Of a stretch of DNA of 64,000 bases, positions 41,569-50,300 are shown in pieces. Made by a program: the position numbers and the translations under genes. The DNA comes from an uncultured Christensenellaceae bacterium (GTDB taxonomy: Bacteria; Bacillota; Clostridia; Christensenellales; Borkfalkiaceae), in NCBI GenBank assembly GCA_910588685.1, contig CAJUPX010000008.1, positions 1-64,000 of the forward strand. Direction: 5' to 3'. The first letter of the stretch is position 1. Each line of letters opens with the position of its first letter. Under the pieces are notes generated by a model, which had not been told where the DNA came from, ran no database searches, and was given only the letters and a program-made list of their open reading frames with translations.

Positions 41569-41832
41569 ATGTATTCGGTTTTAGAGGAAATATATTTTGG
41601 CAGACCGGGGATATCGGAAACAATCGAGTTATCCAAAGGGTATAAGCAGGAATTTAAAAAGTTTGATAAATTATGGGAGCAAATAAACAATAATCTTTCC
41701 GACGAGGATAAAAAAATATTTATAGAATTAAATGACGGGTTAAACGCCGTATTGACCGAAAGTGCCCTGATGTTTTTTAAAGAGGGGTTTAAAAAGGGCT
41801 TGCTTATAGGTATCGAATGTACGTCAAATTAA
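41569..41832 (+). CDS. Small DUF6809-like protein, partner of the XRE repressor
   Basis: The 87-residue helical protein opens MYSVLEEIYFGRPGISETIELS and ends FFKEGFKKGLLIGIECTSN. That is the style of DUF6809, small proteins often found next to XRE regulators in Firmicutes mobile or accessory regions. An AATAGGTG site precedes the ATG, and the promoter is a perfect consensus controlled by two operators. The function is unknown. A toxin-antitoxin reading is possible but unsupported by any motif. Confidence 0.65.
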   Translation: MYSVLEEIYFGRPGISETIELSKGYKQEFKKFDKLWEQINNNLSDEDKKIFIELNDGLNAVLTESALMFFKEGFKKGLLIGIECTSN

Positions 41833-41833
41833 C

Positions 41834-41860
41834 AAACCGCCCTCCAAAAGGAGAGCGGGT
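41834..41860. terminator. Hairpin between convergent genes
   Basis: CCGCCCTCC and GGAGAGCGG pair, with one mismatch, around AAAA. No long T run follows. It probably acts as terminator for the small gene and the kinase. Confidence 0.5.
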
Positions 41861-41870
41861 AAAATTTCAG

Positions 41871-44117
41871 TTATTTATTATCGCCGTCGGAACGTATTAC
41901 GGTGTTTTCAAGCTTTTGCAGCAGAACCTTTACGTCAATAGGCTTTGTTAAAAAGTCGTTCATACCGCTTTGTATGGCGCGGATTTTATCCTCTTCGAAT
42001 GTGTTAGCGGTGCAGGCGTAGATAAGCACTTTTTTTGCGTCCGGTCTGTCAAGCTCGCGGATTTTCTCGGAGGCGGTGCAGCCGTCCATAACGGGCATAC
42101 GCATATCCATTAAAATTACGTCGTATTCGCCGGGTTCTGACGCCGAGAACATTTCCACGGCTTTTTGACCGTCCGCCGCGTGGTCTGCAATAAACCCTTC
42201 GTCGCCGAGAATTTCCAGGATTACTTCGGCGTTCAGCTCGTTGTCCTCGGCAACAAGCAGTTTTAAGGGCTTTGTGCGTTTTTCCTGTTTTTGTACTATG
42301 CCTACGGTCTGCTGTGAAATGTAGTCGGGCGTTTTAGCTATTTCCGCGGGCAGCTTTATTGTAAATTTACTGCCTATGTTCAGCTGGCTTTCAACAAGCA
42401 GCTCGCCGCCCATAGCGTCTACAAGCAGTTTGCTTATCGCCATACCGAGTCCCGTGCCTTTTATGCTCGCGGTGTTCTTGTTGCGCTCCTGCGTGAACGC
42501 TTCAAAAATGGTTTCCAAAAATTCAGGGCTCATACCGCAGCCGGTGTCCTCGCAGGTGATGGTGGTTAAAACCTTGCCGTCGCCCAAAGGCTCCTGGTTT
42601 ACGCAAATAATTATCGAGCCGCCCGCGGGCGTGAATTTAGCCGCGTTGCTTACCAGGTTTACGAGCACCTGTTTAATGCGTACGGAGTCGCCCATAATGC
42701 AGGGCTCGGTTATGTTGATGTCGGGTATAAACCTTATGCCGCGCCTTTCTATATTGTCGCGCTGCATAGACCAAACCGCGTCGGTTATCGATTCAATCAG
42801 CATAGGCTCTTTAACTATATCAACCTTGCCCGCCTGCAATTTGGACATATCGAGCACGTCGTTTACGAGCGACAGCAAATACTTTGCCGTACTTTGCGAT
42901 TTTTTGAGCCATTCTTTTATCTGCTCGTGCTTTTCCGGCTCGTCTATGGCGTTTACGATAAGATAGTTAAGCCCTACAAGACCGTTGAGCGGCGTTCGTA
43001 TTTCGTGGCTCATATTCGATAAAAATTCGCTCTGCGCCTTTTCCTTGGCAATGGCGTTTGCCGATTTGTACTGGTTGAACATTATGAGGAGAAGCGCGGC
43101 GAGAACAATGAGAACTACAATCAGAAGCTCCACAAGGTTCATTATTATTAGCGAATAGCTTCGTTCGCTGAACAGCGATTTATTTACGGATAAGAGGAAA
43201 TACCATCTCACCGGCTCCTGGTCGTCAATGGGAATGCAGCTGTAAAATTTGCTTTCGGTTTTATATGTACCGCTGTTTTGGTCGTAAACCTTTTCGGTTA
43301 TGTCAAAGGTAAAGTGTTCCCAGTTCTCCATTTTTAAACGGATTTGACCGGATGATAGCGTGCATTTTTCGCTGCTGTCGATTTCTTCAAAGAAGTTGCG
43401 CGAAAGGTTTTCGGTAATGGCAAACTGCGGGTCTACTATATACTGTCCGCTGAGGTTTATAACCGCGCTGTTGCCGTTTGCAACGCCGTCTATGTCGAAA
43501 CTGTCAAGCACTAGCCCGCTTTGAAGCGCGCTGAGCCTTGTTATTCCGAGTACCGCCACAAACTGCGTGTCGCCGAGCGTTAACGGCGTTTTGTCCTCGT
43601 CCGAGGCAAAACAGAACTTCATTGTCATACCGTAAACCAACTGTTCGCCGCGGCATTTTTCGGCAAACAGCTCGCTCTCGAAATTAAAGCGTTTTATGAA
43701 TTTATCCTGTCCGTTTGTAAGTTCGGCAAGGAGGTCGTGTTTAAACTCATCTGGGGAAATAACCGCGTCTGCGGTGTAAATATTTCCTTCGGTGTCAACG
43801 TAGTAAACTCCGCTGAACGGAGTTTCCGCGCGTTCGTATCCGAGATTGGTTTTAAACTGGTCTACGGTTTCGCAGGCGGCGCGCCTCATACGTCTGGAAA
43901 CGCGCTTTAAATTCTCTATGTTATACGAAACGTAGTTTTTTATTGCAACCTGGTCGTGCTGGGTTATTTCGTTGATTTCGTTGATGGTATTCTCTTTAAT
44001 TGCGTTGTTAAGCATAATAATGTATGCCGTTGATATTAGAATAACAATAATTGCTATAACCGCTGTTGCAGAGACGTAAAGTAATCTTTTTTTCCATTTT
44101 AAGTTTAACTTTTCCAT
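41871..44117 (-). CDS. Membrane-bound hybrid histidine kinase with extracellular sensor
   Basis: The 748-residue protein has a first membrane helix (about 14-35) and a large outer sensor of about 280 residues with Cache-like text (YYVDTEGNIYTADAVISPDEF; VANGNSAVINLSGQYIVDP). A second helix at about 320-345 is followed by HisKA (SEFLSNMSHEIRTPLNGLVGLNYL), HATPase (NLVSNAAKFTPAGG, DTGCGMSPEF, KGTGLGMAISK) and a receiver domain (VILMDMRMPVMDG, Lys before PID). Its closest architectural relatives are orphan hybrid kinases of gut Clostridia. No partner HPt or regulator is adjacent; the HPt at 7845 is a conceivable acceptor. The transcript has almost no leader and no ribosome site. Confidence 0.92.
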   Translation of the reverse strand: MEKLNLKWKKRLLYVSATAVIAIIVILISTAYIIMLNNAIKENTINEINEITQHDQVAIKNYVSYNIENLKRVSRRMRRAACETVDQFKTNLGYERAETPFSGVYYVDTEGNIYTADAVISPDEFKHDLLAELTNGQDKFIKRFNFESELFAEKCRGEQLVYGMTMKFCFASDEDKTPLTLGDTQFVAVLGITRLSALQSGLVLDSFDIDGVANGNSAVINLSGQYIVDPQFAITENLSRNFFEEIDSSEKCTLSSGQIRLKMENWEHFTFDITEKVYDQNSGTYKTESKFYSCIPIDDQEPVRWYFLLSVNKSLFSERSYSLIIMNLVELLIVVLIVLAALLLIMFNQYKSANAIAKEKAQSEFLSNMSHEIRTPLNGLVGLNYLIVNAIDEPEKHEQIKEWLKKSQSTAKYLLSLVNDVLDMSKLQAGKVDIVKEPMLIESITDAVWSMQRDNIERRGIRFIPDINITEPCIMGDSVRIKQVLVNLVSNAAKFTPAGGSIIICVNQEPLGDGKVLTTITCEDTGCGMSPEFLETIFEAFTQERNKNTASIKGTGLGMAISKLLVDAMGGELLVESQLNIGSKFTIKLPAEIAKTPDYISQQTVGIVQKQEKRTKPLKLLVAEDNELNAEVILEILGDEGFIADHAADGQKAVEMFSASEPGEYDVILMDMRMPVMDGCTASEKIRELDRPDAKKVLIYACTANTFEEDKIRAIQSGMNDFLTKPIDVKVLLQKLENTVIRSDGDNK

Positions 44118-44127
44118 AACGGCATAT

Positions 44128-44156
44128 ATTATATCACTTTATTTTATAATATTCAA
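44128..44156 (-). promoter_or_regulatory. Promoter of the hybrid kinase (near-leaderless)
   Basis: On the minus strand TTGAAT (44156-44151), 17 bases, TATAAT (44133-44128). The predicted start point is about four bases before the ATG at 44117, leaving no room for a ribosome site. Confidence 0.7.
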
Positions 44157-44170
44157 GCCGATAAACGCCG

Positions 44171-45784
44171 TTAACCGTGCTTAAAGTATTCATAAATAGC
44201 ATTTTTCATAATAAATTGCGCGGCAGCCTCCGGCGAGCTTAATATTTCAGTCGGCACCGGCGTTTGTGCCGATCCGTCGTTCATAATCCAGTTTTCCGGT
44301 TCGGAAAAAACAATCGACGTTATATTGTTTGCATAAAACGCGTAAGCGCCTATAATATTTACGCTTGTGCCTATGCGCAAGTTTTCAAGCTTTTTGCAGT
44401 TGTAAAAAGCAAATTCGCCTACTTCGGTAACGGTATCGGAAAGAGTTACGCTTTTAAGTTCCGTACAGCCTGTGAACGCGCGCTGTGCTATCGTTAAAAC
44501 GCCTTCGGGTACCGTAATCTCCTGCAAGCCGCAGTTTGCAAACGCGTATTTGCCTATTGTTATAACCGATTCGGGCAGTATAACGGACTGTAACTTATCG
44601 CCTGAATTAAAAAATGCGTTGGCGGCTATTTCCGTTACGGGCAAGCCTTCGTAGTAATAGGGGATTGTAACGCGCGCGCTTTCTCCGTCGTAGCCGATAA
44701 CGGCGCAGCTTGTTTCGGTAAGCCGGTATTTAAGTCCCGGCGTTCCCGTAATAAGCGTATATACGGCGTTTACAGTAACATTGCCGGACGACAGGGTGAA
44801 TTTTTCCCATTCTCCCGTGTAGCCCGGTTTTTCCGGAACGTCGGGTATAATTATAAAAGTGTTTTCAACGGTATATGTGCAGGCGCTTACGGTAATGCCG
44901 TCGGCAATGAACGCGACGGTGTAATTGACCGGCGAATATATTGCGTTTACCGTGATATTTTCAAAGTTTAACAGGTAGCTTTCCCACGTTCCGTTATAGT
45001 TTTCTTTTGCCGGAATTTCAGGCTCTGTAACCGATGTGTTTTCGGCGGTGTACGTTTGAACGCCTATAACATCGTCGCCGGCAACAAAGGTTACCGTGTA
45101 CAAAACGGGATTGTAAATTGCCTGTACTGTAATATCCCCTATATTAAGCATATAATCTTCCCACACCGCTGTATAATGTTCTTTTGCGGGGATTTCGGGC
45201 TCGCTGATAATTCTGTTTTCCACAGTGTAATGGCATTGCGCTATTATTGCGCCGTCTGATATAAACGTCACGGTATATGTTACGGTTTCGCGCCGCGCGC
45301 GGAGCGTTAAATCCGAGGTGACGGGTAGGGAGAAGTCGTATAACTTTCCGTCTTTTTCCCAACCGATAAAAATATAACCCGCTGTTTCGGTTACGGGGCG
45401 CGGGCTTATAGTTGAATTTTCTTCTGCTTCGAATTGGTCTACGGTTTTGTCGCCGTCCATAAAGATTACGGTATACTTTGTAATTTCAGGCGACGGAATA
45501 TCCGGTTCGCCGTCGGGCTCGGGCGGAGTCGGCTCGCCGGGGTTTTCGCCGGGTTCTGGCTCAGGCTCAGGCTCAGGTTCCGGCTCTGCGGGTGTATCGG
45601 GTTCTTTGTCTGTTTCACCGTTGCCGGGAGGCGTTTCCGGCGTTTGGTTGCCGTCGGTCTCGGTATTGCCGGACGATACGTTATTATTATCAGAGGAATA
45701 GGCGAGAAAATCGCAGCTGCAAAAACAAAAAATTGCCATAATTATTATGGCAATCAAAGAGCATAATCCGATTAATTTTTTCAT
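44171..45784 (-). CDS. Surface lipoprotein with InlB-like repeats and BspA-type leucine-rich repeats
   Basis: The 537-residue protein has a lipoprotein signal (FCFCSC, Cys24) and a spacer rich in Pro, Glu, Asp and Asn including a PEPEPEPEPEP run. Four or five InlB/Flg_new-type repeats follow (e.g. YTVTFVAGDDVIGVQTYTAENTSVTEPEIPAKENYNGTWESYLLNFENITVNAIY). The C-terminal part is BspA-like leucine-rich repeats (TIGKYAFANCGLQEITVPEGVLTIAQRAFTGCTELKSVTL). It should be displayed on the outer membrane face and bind host or bacterial ligands, as is usual for BspA-type proteins. It has its own promoter. Confidence 0.88.
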   Translation of the reverse strand: MKKLIGLCSLIAIIIMAIFCFCSCDFLAYSSDNNNVSSGNTETDGNQTPETPPGNGETDKEPDTPAEPEPEPEPEPEPGENPGEPTPPEPDGEPDIPSPEITKYTVIFMDGDKTVDQFEAEENSTISPRPVTETAGYIFIGWEKDGKLYDFSLPVTSDLTLRARRETVTYTVTFISDGAIIAQCHYTVENRIISEPEIPAKEHYTAVWEDYMLNIGDITVQAIYNPVLYTVTFVAGDDVIGVQTYTAENTSVTEPEIPAKENYNGTWESYLLNFENITVNAIYSPVNYTVAFIADGITVSACTYTVENTFIIIPDVPEKPGYTGEWEKFTLSSGNVTVNAVYTLITGTPGLKYRLTETSCAVIGYDGESARVTIPYYYEGLPVTEIAANAFFNSGDKLQSVILPESVITIGKYAFANCGLQEITVPEGVLTIAQRAFTGCTELKSVTLSDTVTEVGEFAFYNCKKLENLRIGTSVNIIGAYAFYANNITSIVFSEPENWIMNDGSAQTPVPTEILSSPEAAAQFIMKNAIYEYFKHG

Positions 45785-45814
45785 TCGTAAACCTGCTTCT
45801 GTATTAATGTTTTA

Positions 45815-45843
45815 ATTCTAAAATCAGCGAAAAACAAAGTCAA
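45815..45843 (-). promoter_or_regulatory. Promoter of the leucine-rich lipoprotein
   Basis: Minus strand TTGACT (45843-45838), 17 bases, TAGAAT (45820-45815), about 30 bases before the ATG at 45784. Confidence 0.65.
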
Positions 45844-45882
45844 TTAAAATTTTATCGAATTTGTAAATTTATAAAAATAATT

Positions 45883-45911
45883 TTGCAAATTACTCTATAA
45901 CACTTGATAAT
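45883..45911 (+). promoter_or_regulatory. Promoter of the TtcA-like gene
   Basis: TTGCAA (45883-45888), 17 bases, GATAAT (45906-45911), followed by a GGGGGT ribosome site at 45951-45956. Confidence 0.6.
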
Positions 45912-45961
45912 TTATATATTTTCGTTTAAAATTTCATAAATGCCTACCGGGGGTCAATAAA

Positions 45962-46798
45962 ATGGAAATTCAAAAAACAGTGCGGGAGCAGGCGGAGGAA
46001 AGCCTTAGAAAGCGTTTTAAAAAGAAGCTGTTTTCGCGTTTTGCCAAGGCTATAGTCGATTACGAGCTTATTCAGCCGGGCGATAAAATAGCCGTTTGTA
46101 TGTCGGGCGGCAAGGACAGCTTTGCAATGGCCAAGCTTTTTCAGGAGCTTAAACGCCATAATAAACTGCCGTTCGAGCTCGTATTCCTCGTAATGGACCC
46201 CGGCTATAACGCCGAGAACCGCGCGGCTATCGAAAAAAACGCTGAGCTCCTGGGCATTCCGGTAACGATTTTTCAAACGGATATTTTTGAAAGCGTTTAC
46301 ACAATCGATAAGTCGCCCTGCTATCTGTGCGCGCGTATGCGCCGCGGGCATCTTTATCACGCGGCAAAGGATTTGGGTTGTAACAAAATTGCGCTCGGGC
46401 ATCACTACGACGACGTTATAGAAACTATTTTGATGGGTATGCTGTACGGCGGACAAATGCAGACTATGATGCCCAGATTGAAAAGCGCGAATTTTGAGGG
46501 TATGGAGCTTATTCGCCCTATGTATCTCATACGCGAAACGCATATAGAGGCGTGGCGCGACGAATGCGGGCTGCAATTTCTGCGCTGCGCGTGCAAATTT
46601 ACCGACGCTAACGTGAACTGCCATTCCGAAACCTCAAAACGCCTTAAAATGAAAAGATTGATTAGGCAGTTGGAGGCGGAGGACCCGGGCATAGAGCAGA
46701 ACATTTTCCGCAGCGTGGAAAACGTCAGTCTTAAAACCGTTATCGCGTATAAAGATAAAAACGGCGAAAGGCATCATTTTTTGGACGATTACCGTTAA
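45962..46798 (+). CDS. TtcA-like tRNA thiolation PP-loop protein
   Basis: The 278-residue ATP-pyrophosphatase has the PP-loop CMSGGKDSFAMAKL and the TtcA-type Cys pair SPCYLCARMRRGHLY. The conserved LGCNKIALGHHYDDVIETILMGMLYGGQMQTMMPRL and a third Cys region (LRCACKF) are also present. TtcA proteins adenylate and thiolate cytidine 32 of tRNA using an iron-sulfur cluster. In Firmicutes related proteins may act on other uridines, so the exact target is uncertain. It stands alone, with its own promoter and terminator. Confidence 0.88.
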   Translation: MEIQKTVREQAEESLRKRFKKKLFSRFAKAIVDYELIQPGDKIAVCMSGGKDSFAMAKLFQELKRHNKLPFELVFLVMDPGYNAENRAAIEKNAELLGIPVTIFQTDIFESVYTIDKSPCYLCARMRRGHLYHAAKDLGCNKIALGHHYDDVIETILMGMLYGGQMQTMMPRLKSANFEGMELIRPMYLIRETHIEAWRDECGLQFLRCACKFTDANVNCHSETSKRLKMKRLIRQLEAEDPGIEQNIFRSVENVSLKTVIAYKDKNGERHHFLDDYR

Positions 46799-46840
46799 AG
46801 GGTTACATTTAGCGCTTATATTTTATATAATAGAGAATGA

Positions 46841-46866
46841 CCGCACGCTTTGCGTGCGGTTTTAAC
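46841..46866 (+). terminator. Rho-independent terminator
   Basis: ACCGCACGC (46841-46849) pairs with GCGTGCGGT around a short loop, followed by TTTTAA. Confidence 0.85.
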
Positions 46867-47107
46867 ACGTTTTGGAAGCAATATACTTTTCTTTGCATAA
46901 AATTGCTTTTTTTGAATAACGGCTTGCAATAGCTTTTCGGCTGTGATAATATATTAGAGTACAAATTTTACTTAAAATCGCGCTTTTTTTAATTTTGAAC
47001 GATTGTGAAAGTAACGTATAAGTATGCTTTATACATAGCATAACTTATAAAAATAGAAAATCAATGTATGAAGAGTAAATTTTTTTGATTTTTATACTTT
47101 ATTTCAT

Positions 47108-47136
47108 TTGACAGTATACGTTAATTATGTTATAGT
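47108..47136 (+). promoter_or_regulatory. Promoter of the 1340-residue lipoprotein
   Basis: TTGACA (47108-47113), 17 bases, TATAGT (47131-47136). The transcript would carry a leader of about 175 bases. Confidence 0.7.
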
Positions 47137-47250
47137 TATTTAAAAGTAAGCAAATTATGCAATTTATATGCAAAATTTGACAAAGACAGTGAATAATTTT
47201 TGAATAATATCCTGACAAGTGACCGTATATTCGTCCGTGAGTATTAAAAG

Positions 47251-47289
47251 CCGCAAAAATACAAAGCCGAAATAGAGTTGCGGGATCGG
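47251..47289 (+). ncRNA. Candidate pseudoknotted leader RNA
   Basis: CCGCAA (47251-47256) can pair with TTGCGG (47278-47283), and CCGA (47267-47270) with TCGG (47286-47289). The order A-B-A'-B' makes an H-type pseudoknot ending 20 bases before the AGGAG ribosome site. The CAAAGCC piece recalls class I c-di-GMP riboswitches, but the rest of that consensus is missing. Treat it as an unidentified cis-regulatory candidate. Confidence 0.35.
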
Positions 47290-47317
47290 GAGTTAAATAA
47301 ATTTTTTAGGAGTAAAT

Positions 47318-50300
47318 ATGAAAAAGAAATCAATTTTAGTATTTCTGCTCGCGTTGGTATCCACAGCTTCGCTCGGCGCGGTTGCGTGCAAAAAAGATGA
47401 AGAACATCAGCACAACTGGTCTTATAAGTCTAATGACGACTTGCATTGGCAAGACTGCGGCGACTGTGATGCGGCAAAAGATTACGGAGTGCATAACGAC
47501 GCCGATAAAGACGGTCTTTGCGACGTTTGCGGCGCGGGCGTTAGCGGCGTGAACTGGTTAAGCGACGATAACAACCACTGGGTTGAAAACAACGGCGACA
47601 AAGTAAGTATGGGCGGTCACGTAGACGAAAATGACGACGGTCACTGCGATACCTGCGATTACGTATATAAAGTGGTAGTAACCTTTGACGCCAAAGGCGT
47701 GTGCGACGTTGCACCTGTATCCGTTGACCACGGCGCAACGGTAACCGCACCTACGGTACCCGTTGTTCAGGGGTGGGTTTTTGCCGGTTGGTATTCCGAC
47801 GCCGACTTCAAAACCGAATTCGATTTTACAAAACCTATAACCTTTGCTACTACGGTTTATGCAAAATTTAACGAGGACACAACGCCCGGCAGCAATGCAA
47901 ACCACGCGATTCCCGTAACGAGTCTTGACGCACCCACATCTTACGCATTTGGTAATTTCACTAAATTGTATTTTAAATACACTGCGACCGAAACAAACCG
48001 GTTTTCGGCGTTTATGGGAGCGGGCGCGGCAAGCGAAGCTTGCTCTTTTGTAACCGACCTTGACGACAATGCTACGACTAATGTCGATACGCAGCTCGGT
48101 ATGGTACACTTTGATTTGAATAGCGGCGATTCCGTCGTCATCGAAGTTTCGCGCGGCGCGGGTGTAACCGATACTGCGAACGTAGGCGTGTGTGTTGTTG
48201 TTACTAACAACGAACCTCTTCCCGCAGAAGGTTGGGCATCCGGCGAATATATAAGCGGTACTAATAAAATTACGCTTGACACGACGGCGAAAACTGCTAC
48301 GTGGAATAGTTTTGCTCCTGCAAACTTTACATATGTCGGCGGAGTTGTTGACAAGCTGACGTTCTCTGTAACGTCGAGCATTGCAAGCGGCACCTTTACC
48401 GTAACGCGTAACGATGACGGTACTTTCACCGTAAGTTGTACGGAGAAGATGTTGTTAAGCGGTGACGTTGTTTTTGAATATCATGTTCCTATAGCTCCTA
48501 TTCCCATTGAAAAATTCAGCGGAATATACACTCTTGATAAAGGCGGTTTTGGTCACCCTATGGGCGGCAACACGGTTGAAATCGGTATATATGCAAATGG
48601 TAACGGATATTTGCTTAGCAACAATAACGACAGATATTCTTGCAGCGGCTCATATGCTGTGTTCGATCAGGATACCAATACTCTCAATTACGCTAATTAC
48701 AATATTACTTTAAATATCAACGACGCCGGCGTTGTAACCGGTATAACCGTCGTACATGCGTATGGCGAGGCAACCCAATATTTATATGTACGTACCGGCG
48801 ACGCGGGCGAAGAAGTTCCCGAAAGCTTTGCTGAACTTACGGACGGAACTACTTACGCCGGCACGAATTATTACTTCAATTTCAACGGTACGTACACGTA
48901 TTTCGGTAGCTCTTTTAATAGAATTATTTTACACTCTTATGTAAGCGCAACCCATACGTATACGGTAAAAGTGGGCGGCGATATGTACACCGTTGTTATA
49001 AACGGCGAGGACGACGTTTCCATACAGTGGAAAAATGCAGACGGCACCGAACTGTTGGATACTTTAACCAAGTACGTCGTAAGCCGTACTTTGCCTACCG
49101 AGTCGACAGATTATTCGGTTGCCCCTTCCGACTTTAAAAATAAATTGTATCATATCACTGTTGAGACTGCAGGCTGGTATACGATCACAACCGGGCAAAC
49201 GAATCTGGCATTCTATGAATTGACATCGCAACACGATGTTTTTAATGTATCTGAATTAGACCCTCTCAATATTACCGATTCGGTTTATTTGAGCGCAGGT
49301 ACGACGCTTGCCGTGTCCAACGCATCGTTTACCGGTGACAACGTGCCCGCAACTTTTGCGTTTACAATTGCTCCCGGTCAACCTGCAAAAGGACGTTCTG
49401 AAAACAACCCGATAACAATGGAAGGGATAAACGTTCTTAACATAGGTTCTATGCTTGCCGATACGCAATATTATGCAAAGTTCACTCTTCCCCGTGCGGG
49501 AAAATACCGCGTAACGGTTTCGTATGAACCAAACTGGGGCGGTGTAAGCTATATGCTTTATTATACTTTGAACGGCGATAGCGGCCACGGATATTCAAGC
49601 GATAACGGATGGGTCGGCGGCGTTACGGGCGGTGCTTCCAACGTATCGATTCAATTAGACAAAGATCTTAACTTAATGATAGTAATAAGCCATTCTTCCA
49701 ATATATCGAACGATGTAACGATAAGGATAGAGGAAGATTACTCGACCGCAACCGAAATATCTTTTGCGGATAGTTCTACCGGCAAGCTTAACGCAAGCGG
49801 CGCGTACAGGGCAGACATATCGAAACTACCTTTTGCAAACAACTTAACTCTTACAAGCGAAACCGGGTTCAGTTTGACCGTAGGCGGCGAAACTAATAAT
49901 TATACCACGTATACGCTGACGCAGGCGCAGCTTGACGAAGGGTTCTATCTGAATCTTGCTGCCGGTGCAGACGTTGATTATGAGTTGACATACAGCGAGG
50001 GTGCAGAGCAGAATCCTATAAAGATTACTGAGTTGGGTTCAAACAAAATAAACGTTTTAGCCGGCGCGTCTACTTACGTAACCGTAACGGCGCCCGCAGA
50101 CAAGAACTGGTTACTGTCTCTTGCAGGTCAAAGTGCTCACTTCTATCAGTTTACCGTAGGGAATAAGGTATATTCTTCGGAAGAGCCTTATTATCTTGCC
50201 GCAGGTCAGTCCGTAACGATTGCCGTATCGGGCGTCAACTCGACAATTGCCGATACTGCTAATTTGGCTGTAGAATTAGATTATACGAACGACGCGGTAT

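Larger units (their letters stand above)
46867..47317. other. Gene-free A/T-rich control region before the giant lipoprotein
   Basis: About 450 bases without a supportable gene. It holds one good promoter (47108-47136), a second TTGACA (47177-47182) with a poor -10, and a leader of about 175 bases with a possible pseudoknot just before the ribosome site. The rest is A/T-rich with no repeats that I can see. Confidence 0.7.

Noticed and set aside
41569..41832. Toxin-antitoxin reading of the XRE/small-gene pair
   Set aside because: The layout fits, but the small protein shows no toxin fold or catalytic residues and looks more like DUF6809, so the function is left open.
47200..47300. A standard class I c-di-GMP riboswitch
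   Set aside because: Only CAAAGCC and a GC-rich tail resemble it. The GAAA tetraloop arm and its receptor are missing, so I list it only as an unidentified leader structure.
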